A stretch of 64,000 bases of DNA from Physcia stellaris (lineage: Eukaryota; Ascomycota; Lecanoromycetes; Caliciales; Physciaceae): assembly GCA_018902385.1 (NCBI GenBank), contig JABSSW010000003.1, positions 682,001 through 746,000 on the forward strand, in the 5' to 3' direction. The notes below the pieces were generated by a model, which saw only the letters and a program-made list of their open reading frames with translations, did not search any database and had not been told where the DNA came from. A program made the translations under genes and the position numbers. Below, one piece after another: positions 12,296 to 24,197 of the stretch (positions within the stretch are counted from its first letter, which is position 1; every line of letters begins with the position of its first letter).

Positions 12296-12505
12296 GACTG
12301 TAGATATTTGGTTTAACGGTGGCAAGGAAATCGTTGAAGGATGTTGCTGAAGATGCGGGACGATGATAATCTGATAGAGGCGGTTTTTGATTGGCTCTGC
12401 CGTCATAGCTACTAATTAGCGCGTCTAAAGCCGAAAGACGAGCTTCTTTGCCAAAGCTCACGAGGAACATCTAAATCACCAGCCATATCTTGACCAGCTT
12501 ACACC
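12296..12505. promoter_or_regulatory. short divergent promoter shared by two complex I genes
   Basis: Only 210 bp separate the start codons of the NDUFS8-like gene (-) and the mitochondrial acyl carrier protein gene (+). Both products belong to complex I in fungi, so the region probably acts as a bidirectional promoter. No specific factor site was identified. Confidence 0.6.
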
Positions 12506-13190
12506 ATGATTCGAACAGCTCTTCTACAGTCCTCACGGTGCGCAACCAGACTTGCCGCACGATCACCGTTACCACCTTCGCGAATTATCACTCCCTGCCT
12601 CTCAATCTCTTCCACGTTTTTTACGCCTCCCTCCCCACCTCGAGCACTGAGATGGTATTCAGCCCCAGCAGGTCTTTCGAAGACGGAAGTCGAAGGCAGA
12701 ATAATGGATTTGCTAAAAAACTTTGACAAGGTGAGCACTGAGACCCCTGGACATCAATAAGATGCTGATATAAATTGCTTAAGGTCACGGATGCTTCAAA
12801 GGTACGAAAGCGGACAGCGCAATGCTATTATCTTAGCTAATCAAGCTTGAAGCTTTCAAATGCGTCCCATTTTGCGAATGACTTAGGCCTGGATAGCTTG
12901 GACACGGTAGAGGTGGTGATGGCCATTGAGGAGGTGAGAAGACCTACGCGTGCGAGAGCGTTGGGCTGATCATTTCGCTCTAGGAATTCAGCATCGAGAT
13001 TCCGGATAAAGAAGCAGATGCTATTCATAGTAGTAGGTTTTTTGTCTTCTGTCGCCAAAGCTTCTCTCGGCATGTCTAATCCAAACAATAGTCGATAAAG
13101 CGGTCAATTACATATTGTCACAACCTGATGGTAAGCCCGGCCTCTCTCATCGACTTTCCTTGTCGTGCTTACATGTTTGCAGCTCACTAG
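12506..13190 (+). CDS. mitochondrial acyl carrier protein (complex I subunit NDUFAB1/ACP)
   Basis: Predicted 139-aa protein from six exons: 12506-12730, 12784-12801, 12853-12933, 12984-13032, 13092-13130 and 13183-13190. The core DLGLDSLDTVEVVMAIEEEF carries the phosphopantetheine attachment serine at about residue 96, followed by SIEIPDKEADAIHSIDKAV, as in mitochondrial ACPs. It serves mitochondrial type II fatty acid and lipoate synthesis and is a structural complex I subunit. The first 60 residues are a basic, Ser-rich targeting peptide. Exons 2 and 6 are only 18 and 8 nt; both are required to give the family sequence (VTDASK, and the C-terminal PDAH). Splice borders all carry GT...AG and the total is exactly 420 nt. 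Confidence 0.92.
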
Positions 13191-13847
13191 AGTATCCGGT
13201 GGCTGAGAAGGGGAGAAGAGAGCGCGGGAATGAGAGACCTTTCTTGCTCCACGTCTGCAGTCAAGCGTGTACTTTACTAGAACACTGTTCAATCCATCTT
13301 CGGTACATATGCATCTGTTCCATCATTGCCTGTTGCTAAAACTACCTTCAATCATCATCGGTGGAAAGGTTTGGATGCCATACTCGAGGGTATTTTGTGA
13401 AGGCCGCTCGGTTAGAAAAGCATCCACTTCTCATCCCATTTCTCATCCGGTGTACATTCGATGAAGGATTGGCTATTCACTGCTCAGATATTCAGAAGCA
13501 TTGCCAGCACTATCAGTTGAACGTTACACCCTCGTAATCAATATTACTAGCGTGTATTTTAAACCGCGGCGGTGCAACAGCAAGCGAGTATCCTCGACCG
13601 TTGAACCCGCGAAAGCTCACATGTTTGCAATTTGTCCACAACATTTTCAGCCCCTAATGATGCGCCAATCTGTGAATTGAAGGTAACACGCAACTGATGG
13701 AACACTCGACCGCTTGACCCTCCTTCTCCAAGTCCACGCTGCGGCACCACTTTTCCGACCCAAATGAATGCTTCCCCTTATCTACTGAAGAATCCGAAAT
13801 TCTGCGTATTGTTCACTGCCGAGGGCACGCAACTAGAAGTGAGATAG
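13191..13847. other. intergenic
   Basis: About 650 bp between ACP and VPS74, presumed 3' end of ACP and VPS74 promoter. Nothing else recognised. Confidence 0.4.
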
Positions 13848-15127
13848 ATGTCGTCAACCGGAGGCTTGACCAGACGACGAGGTGGCGGCGGAGGAGCTGC
13901 ATCTACTGGAGATGAGGAAAATGGAGGCAGCCGGTCTGGCACACCAGCTGGAGGACCCAGAGACAGTGGACGAGCTCCGGAGACGTCATATACAGGTGGC
14001 GAGAATGGCCACAAGATAGCCTTCGATCCTCGCGATATGGCAGACAACGAAGAACGAAACAAACAGCCGAAATTGACCCTCATGGAAGAAGTACTGCTAA
14101 TGGGGCTGAAGGATAAGCAGGTACAGCTCTCCGAAGAGCAAACGTCTAATGGATTTGTTTAACGATGAGTTGACCGCAGGGCTATCTTTCTTTCTGGAAT
14201 GACAACATATCATATGCGCTTAGAGGCTGTATAGTCATTGAGCTAGCCTTCAGAGGTCGTGTGAGCATGCAGAAGGACTCATCTCGACGGCGGTTTCCTC
14301 TAGCGGACAGAGTCATCGAAGTAATCGACGATACTTTGACTGGAGAAGTCCTCCTCGATGAGGCCCTGAAGATGATGAAGTCGAGCGAGAAGATGAGTGT
14401 CAGCTCATGGATTGATCTTATGAGTGGTGCGTCTTCTTGCGTGACTTATTTGTCTGCGGGGCAATTGCTAATCAGTGCTGTTATCTCAGGTGAAACATGG
14501 AATCTAATGAAGATCGGCTATCAATTAAAACAGGTTCGAGAGCGACTGGCAAAGGGTCTGGTTGATAAGGGCATTCTCCGGACCGAAAAGCGAAATTTCC
14601 TTTTATTCGACATGGCAACACATCCAGTCGCTGATGGCGGCGCCAAAGACGAGATCAGGCGGCGAGTACGGAATGTCCTGACTAATCGGACGGTCGTTCT
14701 CCCACCTAGTCAATTTTTACCAGAGGATACAGAATTCAGGTATATCCGAACAATATCTATGATCTGTGCGGCCTACGCAGCCAACGTTCTCGAGAACGCT
14801 TTAGCAACCCTAGGCCACGAGGCTCGCGAGCGAGCATTTTCCCAGGTTGATGAGCTTCTTGCCGAGTACTCACAATGGCCTTTTGGCAAGCGTACAGGTG
14901 GGGCACAAGGGATCGGTGCGAATCTCGGTCAGGTGATCACGCAGGAAGTCAATGCTGCCAAAGACAAGGAACTGCAATTAGAGGTATGCCTTTCTAACCT
15001 CCTAGCTCCCTTTCCAGAACACCCTTCACTTTCTGACACCCAGAGGTCGAGTGGCCGCTAAGTACCTCTGATCTAGGTTGTCGCAGCCTGTCTAAGCGTT
15101 TTCACAAGGCTAGATTCACTACTATGA
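13848..15127 (+). CDS. VPS74: Golgi PI4P-binding glycosyltransferase-sorting protein Vps74 (GOLPH3 family)
   Basis: Predicted 354-aa protein from four exons: 13848-14120, 14180-14426, 14490-14983 and 15077-15127. Residues from about 73 onward follow the GPP34 family: LTLMEEVLLMGLKDKQ, GYLSFWNDNISYALRG, DRVIEVIDDTLTGEVLLDEA, and the C-terminal VVAACLSVFTRLDSLL typical of the family end. Members bind PI4P on Golgi membranes and link glycosyltransferases to COPI for retention. The N-terminal TRRRGGGG cluster corresponds to the arginine motif that contacts coatomer in yeast Vps74, followed by a disordered Gly/Ser-rich segment. The third intron (14984-15076) includes an open stretch, but only splicing restores the conserved C-terminus. 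Confidence 0.93.
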
Positions 15128-18100
15128 TCATAAGCATGTAATTGTGGCGGCGTTCGGCGCCTGCGAAGGAAAAAGGAGGAGAAAGCACGTGGATGGTGCT
15201 ACTTTGAGGAAATGTTTCCAAACCTCGGATTTGGACTGCGGCGTAGCGACATGGTTTCTGGAGTAAGGATGAGCGTCTTACGGAGCATACGGTGCAGGTC
15301 GGCCAACTAGCGTCTCATGTGGCAAATCGAGTTTGCTCGACTTCAATAGTGAAGGTTCTATACACGAAGCATCATCCAGATTCCCGATGATAAGGTACTT
15401 GGCTTTGGTCTGTGCTACGTGCATATGCATTAATCAGGGGATTCTCAGGGTTACTGCCGGGGGCCCGGGGCTGTCTGACGAGCATTAGCATAGACCCAAG
15501 GGTTGGACAATCCGAGCTTACCCATGCGTCCTGAATGAATTGTTTGGTAGCACGTATCTGCAAGATCTGTGAAGCGCGAGATCTGAGCCACGATTTGCCT
15601 CTTTGGGCGGGCATGTCCTTTTGATTGGGACAGCTGTACCCTGCGAGCCTGCCAGATTACTTTGCCTGCACTGTTTGCCCGTGCGGACTGCATAAGGTAT
15701 TGGATTTTGATGCAGGTGCCCATCAGTCTTATCACGCGTGAAGCATGCAATCGGAACTCGAAACAGGACGAGGCCTCGATTACTCGGTTCGCAGCATCGT
15801 GGCATATCCGATCTGGGGTCGCTAACGCTCCAGGTTGTTCATTGGCGTCCTGCAGATGCGGCTAGTTCCAGGAGTCGGGGAGGTCAAAGCTCTTCGCGCG
15901 CTCTCATCTGGAAGATTGTACACAGCTTCAGTCTTCAATACCTTTTTCCATGCCCAGAATTTGTCAACTGTTTCGGCGATTGCCCATCGCCTAGATCTTC
16001 TCCAACACTCAAATTAGATCGGGCTGTAACGTGCGAAGATCTCCTGCGCGTTCCATCTGTGGAACATAACACGTGTAGATGGTTTTCACACGAGCTCGCA
16101 ATTCGCCACTAACGAGGGTAGGATCAACTGTTTCTCAGGAGACTTGAGTCACCGAAGCAGACAGAATGGCCATAAGATATGCGAAATTCTTGAGGAAGTA
16201 CGTCAGGAGACTTGAACAAAAATGATAGACACCTAAACGCGCTATTCCGCACATGGAATACGAACAATATCTAATCCGGGTAGAACTGCTAATTCTTGAT
16301 CTTGTGCTAAGATCTATGATCGCCAACGCCTAGAAAGCCAATCTTAATAAGAAGAAAAGTCAATCTTGATGAAGGGCTGCGATAGGCACAGCGGCCTGCG
16401 GTTATCGATCCGCTGTTGATGGAAATTCCGGTGCTTGCCAAGAGCGTCACACGAAAACGAGATCGCCTCGAGACTAGGTAGTAGCAGAAAGCTTCCAAAC
16501 TGCCTCCAGGATTGTGGACGATTACAGTCAACTATGTTTATCACAAACAGAAACAACTGTGCAGCCCGAAAGAAGCCAGCTTCAAACCCACAGTCTCGGC
16601 CGTTGTTGGTTTTTGGTAAAAGAATGGTCATGGCAAAGCGTTAGTGCTCGTCCAAGTGATAGAACTTTGTGTTGGATTATCACATGTACACTCACGGTAC
16701 TAGGTCACGGATGATCCTGCAAAAGTTGGTCGCAGAAGTATGCTCGTCCTTTGAGGGCCCCGCTATTGAACTTTGGAGCTGGATTACCTTTTGTTCATAT
16801 TATGCTGCTCTTGGGCGAGAAGGTTTGCCTGGCTTCGTCCCAGCAGGCCATGAGTAACAATGATGGAACCAACGTGTCAACAGTGACACGGTTTCAGGCA
16901 GATCCAATGGGCAAGAAACATGCTAAGATGTTGTGATTTCATGCAATATCAATCATAGGCACGAGCAATTGTTCAGGCCCTGCCCTCCTTTACGTAGCTA
17001 TCTCCGACAAATCTTATATTAGCGCGGTGCCAATCTAACTACCCTGCGAAAGAGATGTCTCCCGCGGTCCAGCCCAAATGGCCCGAAGTCTGTGCTCGCG
17101 CGCGACTTCCAGGGTCGACGACCGAGGTCAGGTGTTCGAGGGGTTCAATAATCGGTGGTGAAGGAAAGATGGCCTATGCCATCGACATTGGTGAGTAACG
17201 TTATGATGTGTCACCTACGAGGATATCCAGGAGATTTGGAAGATGATGGTGGACGGGAGAGAAGGGTCAACGGGATAAGTTAAAGTAACCGTCTGGGGGC
17301 TTTGAGTTTGGTCCCGGGCCCACTTTCCGATCTGGCATCGATCTCGCTAATCTGAGATCCTTTGGCGCTACTGCAGACTAAGACGCAATGAGGGGAGACA
17401 CGGCTGATGATTGGCTGAGTCAGTCGGGAGGTCATCATCCCGAGTCGGCATCTTCAGCTTAATCCGCTGGACCCTCGTGCTCCTAGCCCTCCTCTTCTGC
17501 GGCGAGATCTCCTCTGTGACTGCCGTAACCGAAAGCATTTGCCTCTCCGACCCAAGATCCACGTCTGCGCTACTCTGTAGCCGATGAACGTGTGGAGCTG
17601 CTGGATCAAATTCCCAACACGCCCGTCCCTTATCAAGGCCTCCCCCCCCTTTCCCCTCCACTTCCTCTCTTTCTCACTTCTCAACTCTAGCATTCGACAC
17701 TTTCCTAACTTTGATCTCAAAAGGATAAATCTTCTTAGCACTTTGCAAGACCTCTGTCTCATTGTTGATTGACTGCCGCTATCACCGGTTCGTCATAGCC
17801 GCAAGCCTCGGTACTCAGTCCGGAACGATCTCAGATCGATCCGAGGGTTTGCCCTTCTGGCCATCGCGACTCCCCCAAATCGGAAACGCTACAGTTTTGA
17901 AGGTTTTGTCACGTCGATTTGTATCCCCATTATCGCTCTTCAATTGAGTCTGCATCCATCGGATTTGTTTCAGTTTCGTCGCTTGCCCGCTTTTTATTTG
18001 TTTCAAGCGCTATTGCCACTTGAGCTCGGCTCTTCGCAACCATCTTCAACCTCGATCCTTCTACATTTCTTTTCAGAAGAGAGAACCAAGAACCGTTAGC

Positions 18101-18157
18101 TTTTTCCTATTTGCCAAATCCTCGAACACCAATCTCAAACCCTTTTCATATCCAGCA
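15128..18157. other. 3-kb gene-poor interval
   Basis: No open frame here has recognisable protein features or a convincing exon structure. The last 800 bp (about 17.4-18.1 kb) are pyrimidine-rich on the + strand and probably form the promoter and 5' leader of the gene at 18158. A 46-codon frame at 17055 was examined and is unsupported. Confidence 0.4.
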
Positions 18158-19479
18158 ATGCCTCCTCAAAGAACTATTCCTCCGTCAAAGGCGTTGAAGA
18201 CAGAGCGTACACATGAGGAGAACCAAGAGCGGTATGCCGCCTCCCAAGTACCGCGTTGCACAATCATTCTTATTGACTTCACAGTGCCTACATTGCTGCC
18301 TCCAGAAGGAGTGACCGCAGCCTTGAAGCTCGTGTGGAGTCCGCACGAAGAGCTTCCGAGATCCACAAGCGACGGACTGGTCGTTCTCTAAGGGTCACGG
18401 AGCAAGACGTCGTCAACGAGGAGATGTACGAAGAAGAAGACGATGACCTACCTTCGCAATATCGCCGACTCACCGCGCACCTCCAGACTGGTTCCGCAGA
18501 CTTCAATCGACGCCTCTCAGCTTACCTCACCAACCACGTCGCGATGAGAAGCGCACTTGACCAGGCCATCACCAACTCCTACGCGCAACAGTATCCCAAT
18601 GCCCCTACCTTTGCCCACAATCAGCAAAACATGTACCCATCGCCGTTTGCAGCCCCGACCATGCCGCCACAGCATATGAGACAGCAATATCCCCAGAGTC
18701 ACTTCGCCATGGCGCCGTCGCCGGGCTATCAGCAAGCGAACCATGCTCGGTCGCAGTCAGCACTTGGTCCCAGCGAAATGCCCAGATACTCACAAAGTCT
18801 ACCCACAGCAAGCCCAACACATACCGTGAGTCCTGTCGAACGACGAAGAACATCGGTTCCCTCTAAGTCCGTATCACCACCCGGCAGCACCACACGAACA
18901 CCTCAACTCGTGCAGGCGAGACCATCACTACAACCGTCCCCATCATCTTACAATGGCAAACAAGAGCCTCAGACTCCCAACTCCATGCATGCACTACCAC
19001 AGTCATTACAGCGACCTCATACCTTCCACCAGCCCAGCAGCTACCAAGACTTTGGCCCTTTAACCACGTCGTTGCCCGCCGAAACACAACAGATGCTCGG
19101 CCCAAATTTGGATCCCAATGACCCGCTGACTTCGATGTTCATGGCTGGAAGCGAGCACATGCCGCAACCCTTCCAGCACTCTGCCCCTCTTCACAAGCCT
19201 CGAAACTTCCACGCGTCTTTCGATGGAATGAGCGCTACTTTGGCACCGAGTGCTCTCGACATGACACCCAATCACGGGCTCCCGGCTCCATCTCTTGCAC
19301 CGTCTGGTTCTATGTCAGCTCCGCCTTTCCACATGAGCTTCAGCGATCTAGACTTTAGCAAGGGAGGCTTTTACAACAGCGGCAGCTCTCATGGGAGTGG
19401 CACTGCCACACCTGGCGGTATCGACGGCGGCTGGGATGCTTTCATCGACGCCGGTGCTTGGACTGACAACACAGCCTGA
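18158..19479 (+). CDS. conserved Pezizomycotina protein of unknown function
   Basis: Predicted 422-aa protein from two exons, 18158-18231 and 18285-19479, joined over a 53-bp intron that splits an Arg codon. Not assigned to a named family. The N-terminal 125 residues look ordered: a basic helical part (RRSDRSLEARVESARRASE), an acidic patch (NEEMYEEEDDDLPSQYRRL) and a helical segment ending near DQAITNSYAQQY. The remainder is long, Pro/Ser/Gln-rich and probably disordered, with a short C-terminal aromatic/acidic end (GGWDAFIDAGAWTDN). No membrane segment or zinc motif is visible. The acidic and Q/P-rich make-up would suit a transcriptional co-factor, but that is a guess. Its 5' leader is pyrimidine-rich. 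Confidence 0.8.
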
Positions 19480-20567
19480 ATTTTACCTCGCTGACAGAAT
19501 ACCTACACTGTGGTCCTTGGCCCTTAGGACCGGTCAAGCTGCCACAAGCTGATGCGGACCTTTACATCGTGAACGGCCCCAACACTTAGCAATATCGATA
19601 CCTTCACGATTGTCCAATGTTATCGACATCCGCCACCAGAACAGTTTTTCCTGAGCTGTCATGCGACCGTGCACGGCCGGCTGGCAAAGTAACCCACCCG
19701 CTTGCTTGTCCTCACATTTGCTTTATTCGTTGAAAATTATTATCCTTATTCTGGAAAGAATCAACACCCCACTCCTGTACCACCGGAAAGAATCGGTCGT
19801 GCTTTATTTGCGAAGGAGTTGCATCATGGACCAGAACCAACAGGCTGGTCGTTGGGAAAGGGCACTAGAAGATGTGCTGGCATATGCATGGACGGGGATC
19901 TCTTAGACGATGATGCATGACGGCGACTTGCATATGCTTCTGTACACTACAAGGCCATATCCGGGATATGGATGATGGGATGCTTCGCTTTCTTGATCTG
20001 GCGATATTTTTGTTGCATTTGCTGCGCAGTTGTGCGGGTGCATAAAGTAGACTTGGTAGCAATCCAGATCGCTAAAATACCAATTCTCTTGCTGTATGCA
20101 TTACATCCCTCTGCGCATGACGATGTCCTCACGCTCCAGTACCCCCTTGCGTACAGGAGGGGATTCGACTTTGCACTTCCCGAGACATGATCGTGCGTGC
20201 CGGGTACTGATCCGGACTGGGTGATCCCTACGAGTACGAAGTAGCACTGGTAGAGAATTGCATCATCGATACTTCCTAGAGCGAGGCATTCGGTTGCCCC
20301 GAGGCCGAAGGGACGCCTTCAAAAGGCATCCGGACGATTGAAATTTCAGTGGCACTTGGGCTGTATGGGGCATTGTCTCTAGGCGCTCTGTAGGCTGCGT
20401 TTTGGAATTCAAAGTGATAGTTTCACGCTTCCCATCAGTATCTCCAATATAAAATCTGTAGGACTCACATTCGACGAAGGATGGATGATTGAATCCAAAA
20501 TCTTCGAGTCCGTTGTTATGCTACAAACGCTCTGTGAATCTGATTCCCTTTTGGCCTTTGCCAATTC
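19480..20567. other. intergenic, no gene recognised
   Basis: About 1.1 kb of normal composition between the preceding gene and the transposon insertion site. Short open frames only. Confidence 0.4.
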
Positions 20568-20576
20568 CCACTAGTC
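20568..20576 (+). repeat. target-site duplication, left copy
   Basis: CCACTAGTC immediately outside the left terminal inverted repeat. It is identical to 24198-24206 immediately outside the right one. The 9-bp length fits Mutator-like transposition. Confidence 0.75.
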
Positions 20577-20655
20577 CGAGTCGCTTCGGAACAGTACACA
20601 TTTCGTTCCCCCACAGTACACATTAGCCACCTCCACCTGGCCTTCACGTACTAGT
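20577..20655 (+). repeat. left terminal inverted repeat (79 bp)
   Basis: Starts CGAGTCGCTTCGG and ends CACGTACTAGT. It contains two copies of ACAGTACACATT (20591-20602 and 20613-20624), a possible transposase-binding repeat. It differs from the right TIR at four positions; all three transitions make this copy the T (or A) variant in a CpC or CpT context. Confidence 0.9.
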
Positions 20656-23042
20656 CATCGCTATTCATTACCTAGCAGTATATGCGATATTCACTCGCTT
20701 TCTGTCGTCATGACGTTGAAAAGTAAAACGAAATATCATTTCGCGAAGCGCGCATTTCGTCGTTCGTTTTCGATTTTCGTCTCATTTTCATCGACGATTC
20801 ATCTTCCCCTCTGCTTTCGTGTTTGAGTTGTTAGTCGTGTTCTGATTTCTAAACGCATGTTTTTGACACGATTCAATGTGCGTTTGAATTTTATCACGTA
20901 ATGAAATTCGTAAACGTTGAAATAAAAAAAACAAAAAAAAAATCAACGAAACGATATTCAAAATGAATGATTTTATTATTACATAACGTTACATGTTAAT
21001 TTTATTGCGAAAAATTCAACATTCGAAATTTTTTTTTCAATTGCGATACATTTTTCTTTCGTGACGTCATTAATTTGATTTTTTTTTAATTTTCGTCGTT
21101 TTTTTTTGAATTTTGATTTTTTTTTTCGTTGCATTCGCACGTTTTTGCGATTTCAATTTCAATTGATGTTTGAATTTGATTTTTACACGTTCGATCGATT
21201 TTCTAAACGCGTGAAATATTTGATTCAATTTTTGTTGAACAAACAAAATCGTTGAAATCGTCGTTTTCGATAAAACGACAATCACAAAACTAAAAAACGA
21301 AAACAAAAACGAAATTTTTTCATCAAAATTGCTGTCAAAATCAAAAAAAAAATCAAAAAAAAAAATTTACAATTACAAAAGTTTCGAAATTGATTTCAAA
21401 CAAAAAAAATACGAAATCATTTTTTTTGAATTTTTCGTTTTTCGAATCATTTGCAAATTGTTCTGAATACGATTCATATTTCATAAAATTTTCGTTTTCG
21501 AAAATGATTGAAAACGTTTTCGAAATTTTTTTTTGTAAATCAAAAATCAATTTGATTGAATTCGTCGACATCGATGATTATCGTTTTTTTTTTGTTTAAC
21601 GTTCGTTGATTGATTTTTTTTTGTATAATTTTTTCATATAATTTCGTTCGTTTCGATTTTTTGACGACAACATGTTAACGTTGACGATCATTTTTTTTTT
21701 TTTCGATCATTTTTCGTTCGATAAAATCACGTTTTTTGCGATTGATTTCTTTTTGAATTTCATTTCAAACTTTTGAATCGGATTCGAAAATGTGTGAAAT
21801 ATTTCGTTTTTTATTTTCTTTTTGACAGTTCATTGATTTCGAAAAGCAACTTTTGATTTCGTTTTTTGTTTAACGTAGTTTTCGACTTCATGAAAAAGCA
21901 AATTGCGATGAAATTCGAACGACTTCAAAATCGAAATTTTCATCAAGTGACGATCGCTATTTTCATATTTATTCGCATCGATGACTGCTGCAAACGAAAA
22001 TGAAAAACGAACATTCGATTTTGCAAAAATTTCGTCGTTTTCATTTTCGTCGTTATTTTCGTTTTGATTCATGATTATATTGAAACGACGCACGACGTTT
22101 GAATTTTTGAATAATCAACGAAAATCAATCAATGAAAAAAATATAATTATATTGATTTCGAAACATCGATACAGAAAACATTTGCAAAACAATTCGAATT
22201 GTTTGAACAACGTGCAATTCAATAAACATATTTTCTCGTCGTTTTCATTTTTTTTTTCAAAGTTTTTTTTTTCAATCATTGCAACATTGCGATTCATTTC
22301 TTGATTAACATATCAATCGTTTCGTGAATTATTTTGAAATCAATTTTTTTTCACGTGATTGATTGAATATTCATTAAAATCGAAACATTTGACTGTTGCT
22401 TATTAAACATTTTGCGATACTTGAATTTCTGACAATTGACGTTTTTTTTCAATTTGACAATCGATTGCTCGATTGTCGTGTGTTTATTGACATATTGTTT
22501 CGTTTCTGAATGCGTATTTTCGATCGTCGAAGTGAATATGCATTCGAAATTCGAATATTCTTTGATAAAACATACAACGAAAGTCGATTTTTGACGTTGA
22601 TAATAAAAAATGAAATAAATTCGCTTTATTTCGTACAACTCGTTCAATAGAACGTCACGTTGAGCAAATAAATCGTCAATTTTATCAATTTTAATTCAAT
22701 TTCAATTGACGACGTGAATTTTTTTCTTTTTTTTTTTCGAATACTTTTTACGAATGACTCGAATTTGTATGATTTTCATCGCATGTCAAACGCAAAATTG
22801 AAAAATAACGTCGATGTTCACATCGTCAAGACGTGTGTGCATCATTTCGTTTCTGATTTGCATATTTTTTTCGATCATATTGATTTCTCGCCGCTTGCAA
22901 AACGACGAGAAAAGTTTCAATGCGAAATCATCGATCACTATTTTCGATTCGAAACATTTCTTATAAAAAAACAAATTATTAATGCATTTTCAAATAAATG
23001 CAAACGTCGTTTTGAATTCGAAAATCACATAGCAATACGTCG

Positions 23043-23872
23043 TCACGAAAACGTGAACATATTATTTTTTTCTATCAACACGAACAACGATAAATTCAGC
23101 TCGTTCGTATGAACGTAACATTTGTTCAAAACATAAAACGATTGATAAATCGTTTGATCATGAATATTTGTCACGCATTTGCAAAAAAATGATTTACAAT
23201 TCGTTTTACACGCACGTTGTTTTCGTATATTCACGACTCGTGACATCGAACGTGAAAATCGATCAATTTTAGCTCGTGTAGAAAGACATCGCAATCGATT
23301 TTTCGAAATCACGACATCGTTTCGTTGAAAATTATAATACTCATTGCGATCGACGCCAATCGCAATGAATTCAACGTGAACTCGATTTAATTGAATGAAA
23401 TACGCGAATGTTTCAATGCGATCGCGACATTCAACGTTTTTTGACGATTCGAATTTCGATTTGCGTGAATTGAAAATACGAACGAATTTTCATTCATTTC
23501 ATGATTATGATCGTACAAAAAAAAACATTATTCATTTGTCAATTTTTGTTTTTTGAACGATGATTATGTTATACAAACAATTCGTGACATGCACATTCGT
23601 TTGACGTTTTCGAATATCTTTTTTTTCAATTTTTTTGTATCGCGAATATTTTTATCGTGACGTTTGCAATGCAACAACAAACGTGTTCGTTTTGAATCAT
23701 TCGAATTCGTGATCAAACAAAAATTTTCGCAAAAAACGTGATTTTGCAGACGACGAAAGTTTGTCTTTTTGCTTTCAATTTTTTCGTTTTTTTGAGAAGC
23801 AATGCGATGATTTGAAAAAATGATCGCAATTGCGAATTGCACGCGTTCATTGAGCGAATTTAATTGTTTCAT
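23043..23872 (-). pseudogene. possible relic of a MULE transposase N-terminal region
   Basis: Two minus-strand open frames in the mutated interior. The upstream one (23872-23564) includes HCKRHDKNIR and, later, KRMCMSRIVC. The downstream one (23312-23043) includes RKQRACKTNCKSFFCK followed by HTNEL. The spacing of an RKxR-C-C segment and a downstream H-x-N resembles the zinc-binding FAR1/WRKY-GCM1 region at the start of many MULE transposases. The similarity is weak and the sequence has clearly been mutated, so this supports the MULE assignment only mildly. No catalytic DDE triad was located. Confidence 0.3.
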
Positions 23873-24118
23873 GACGAGATGAATAGAATAGATAGCGAGA
23901 TAAATGAATAGTGAATAAAATAAATGAATAATACAATTGAATTTCGAGAAAATTGCGAGATTTCATACAATCGAAATGTCAGCGCATAATAATCATTTTA
24001 CTAATCATCTTACTACTGAAGCAATAAGGGAGAAATTTGGCTCATGCAAACTAATTTTCGCTCATGCAAAGTCATCGAATACGAGTCACATCATCATGAA
24101 ATCGGTAAAGGACCGTCT

Positions 24119-24197
24119 ACTAGTACGTGGAGGCCAGGTGGCGGTGGCTAATGTGTACTGTGGGGGAGCGAAATGTGTACTGTCCCGAAGCGACTCG
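24119..24197 (-). repeat. right terminal inverted repeat (79 bp)
   Basis: Reverse complement matches 20577-20655 at 75 of 79 positions. Just inside it, 24038-24071 carries two copies of GCTCATGCAAA, possibly subterminal repeats. Confidence 0.9.

Larger units (their letters stand above)
20577..24197. mobile_element. Mutator-like (MULE-type) DNA transposon with mutated AT-rich interior
   Basis: A 3,621-bp element defined by 79-bp terminal inverted repeats that match at 75 of 79 positions and a perfect 9-bp target duplication. Long TIRs with 9-bp duplications are characteristic of MULEs. The outer 150-300 bp at each end have normal composition, while about 20.83-23.88 kb is AT-rich and nearly free of CC/CT/AG/GG dinucleotides, the same signature as 1-4040. 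No intact transposase is present. Minus-strand frames at 23043-23312 and 23564-23872 keep Cys/Arg-rich segments faintly like a FAR1-type DNA-binding region of MULE transposases. The high TIR identity suggests a fairly recent insertion. Confidence 0.78.

Noticed and set aside
15128-18157. Several 60-120 codon frames in the gene-poor interval
   Set aside because: None shows a motif, compositional sense or canonical intron structure.
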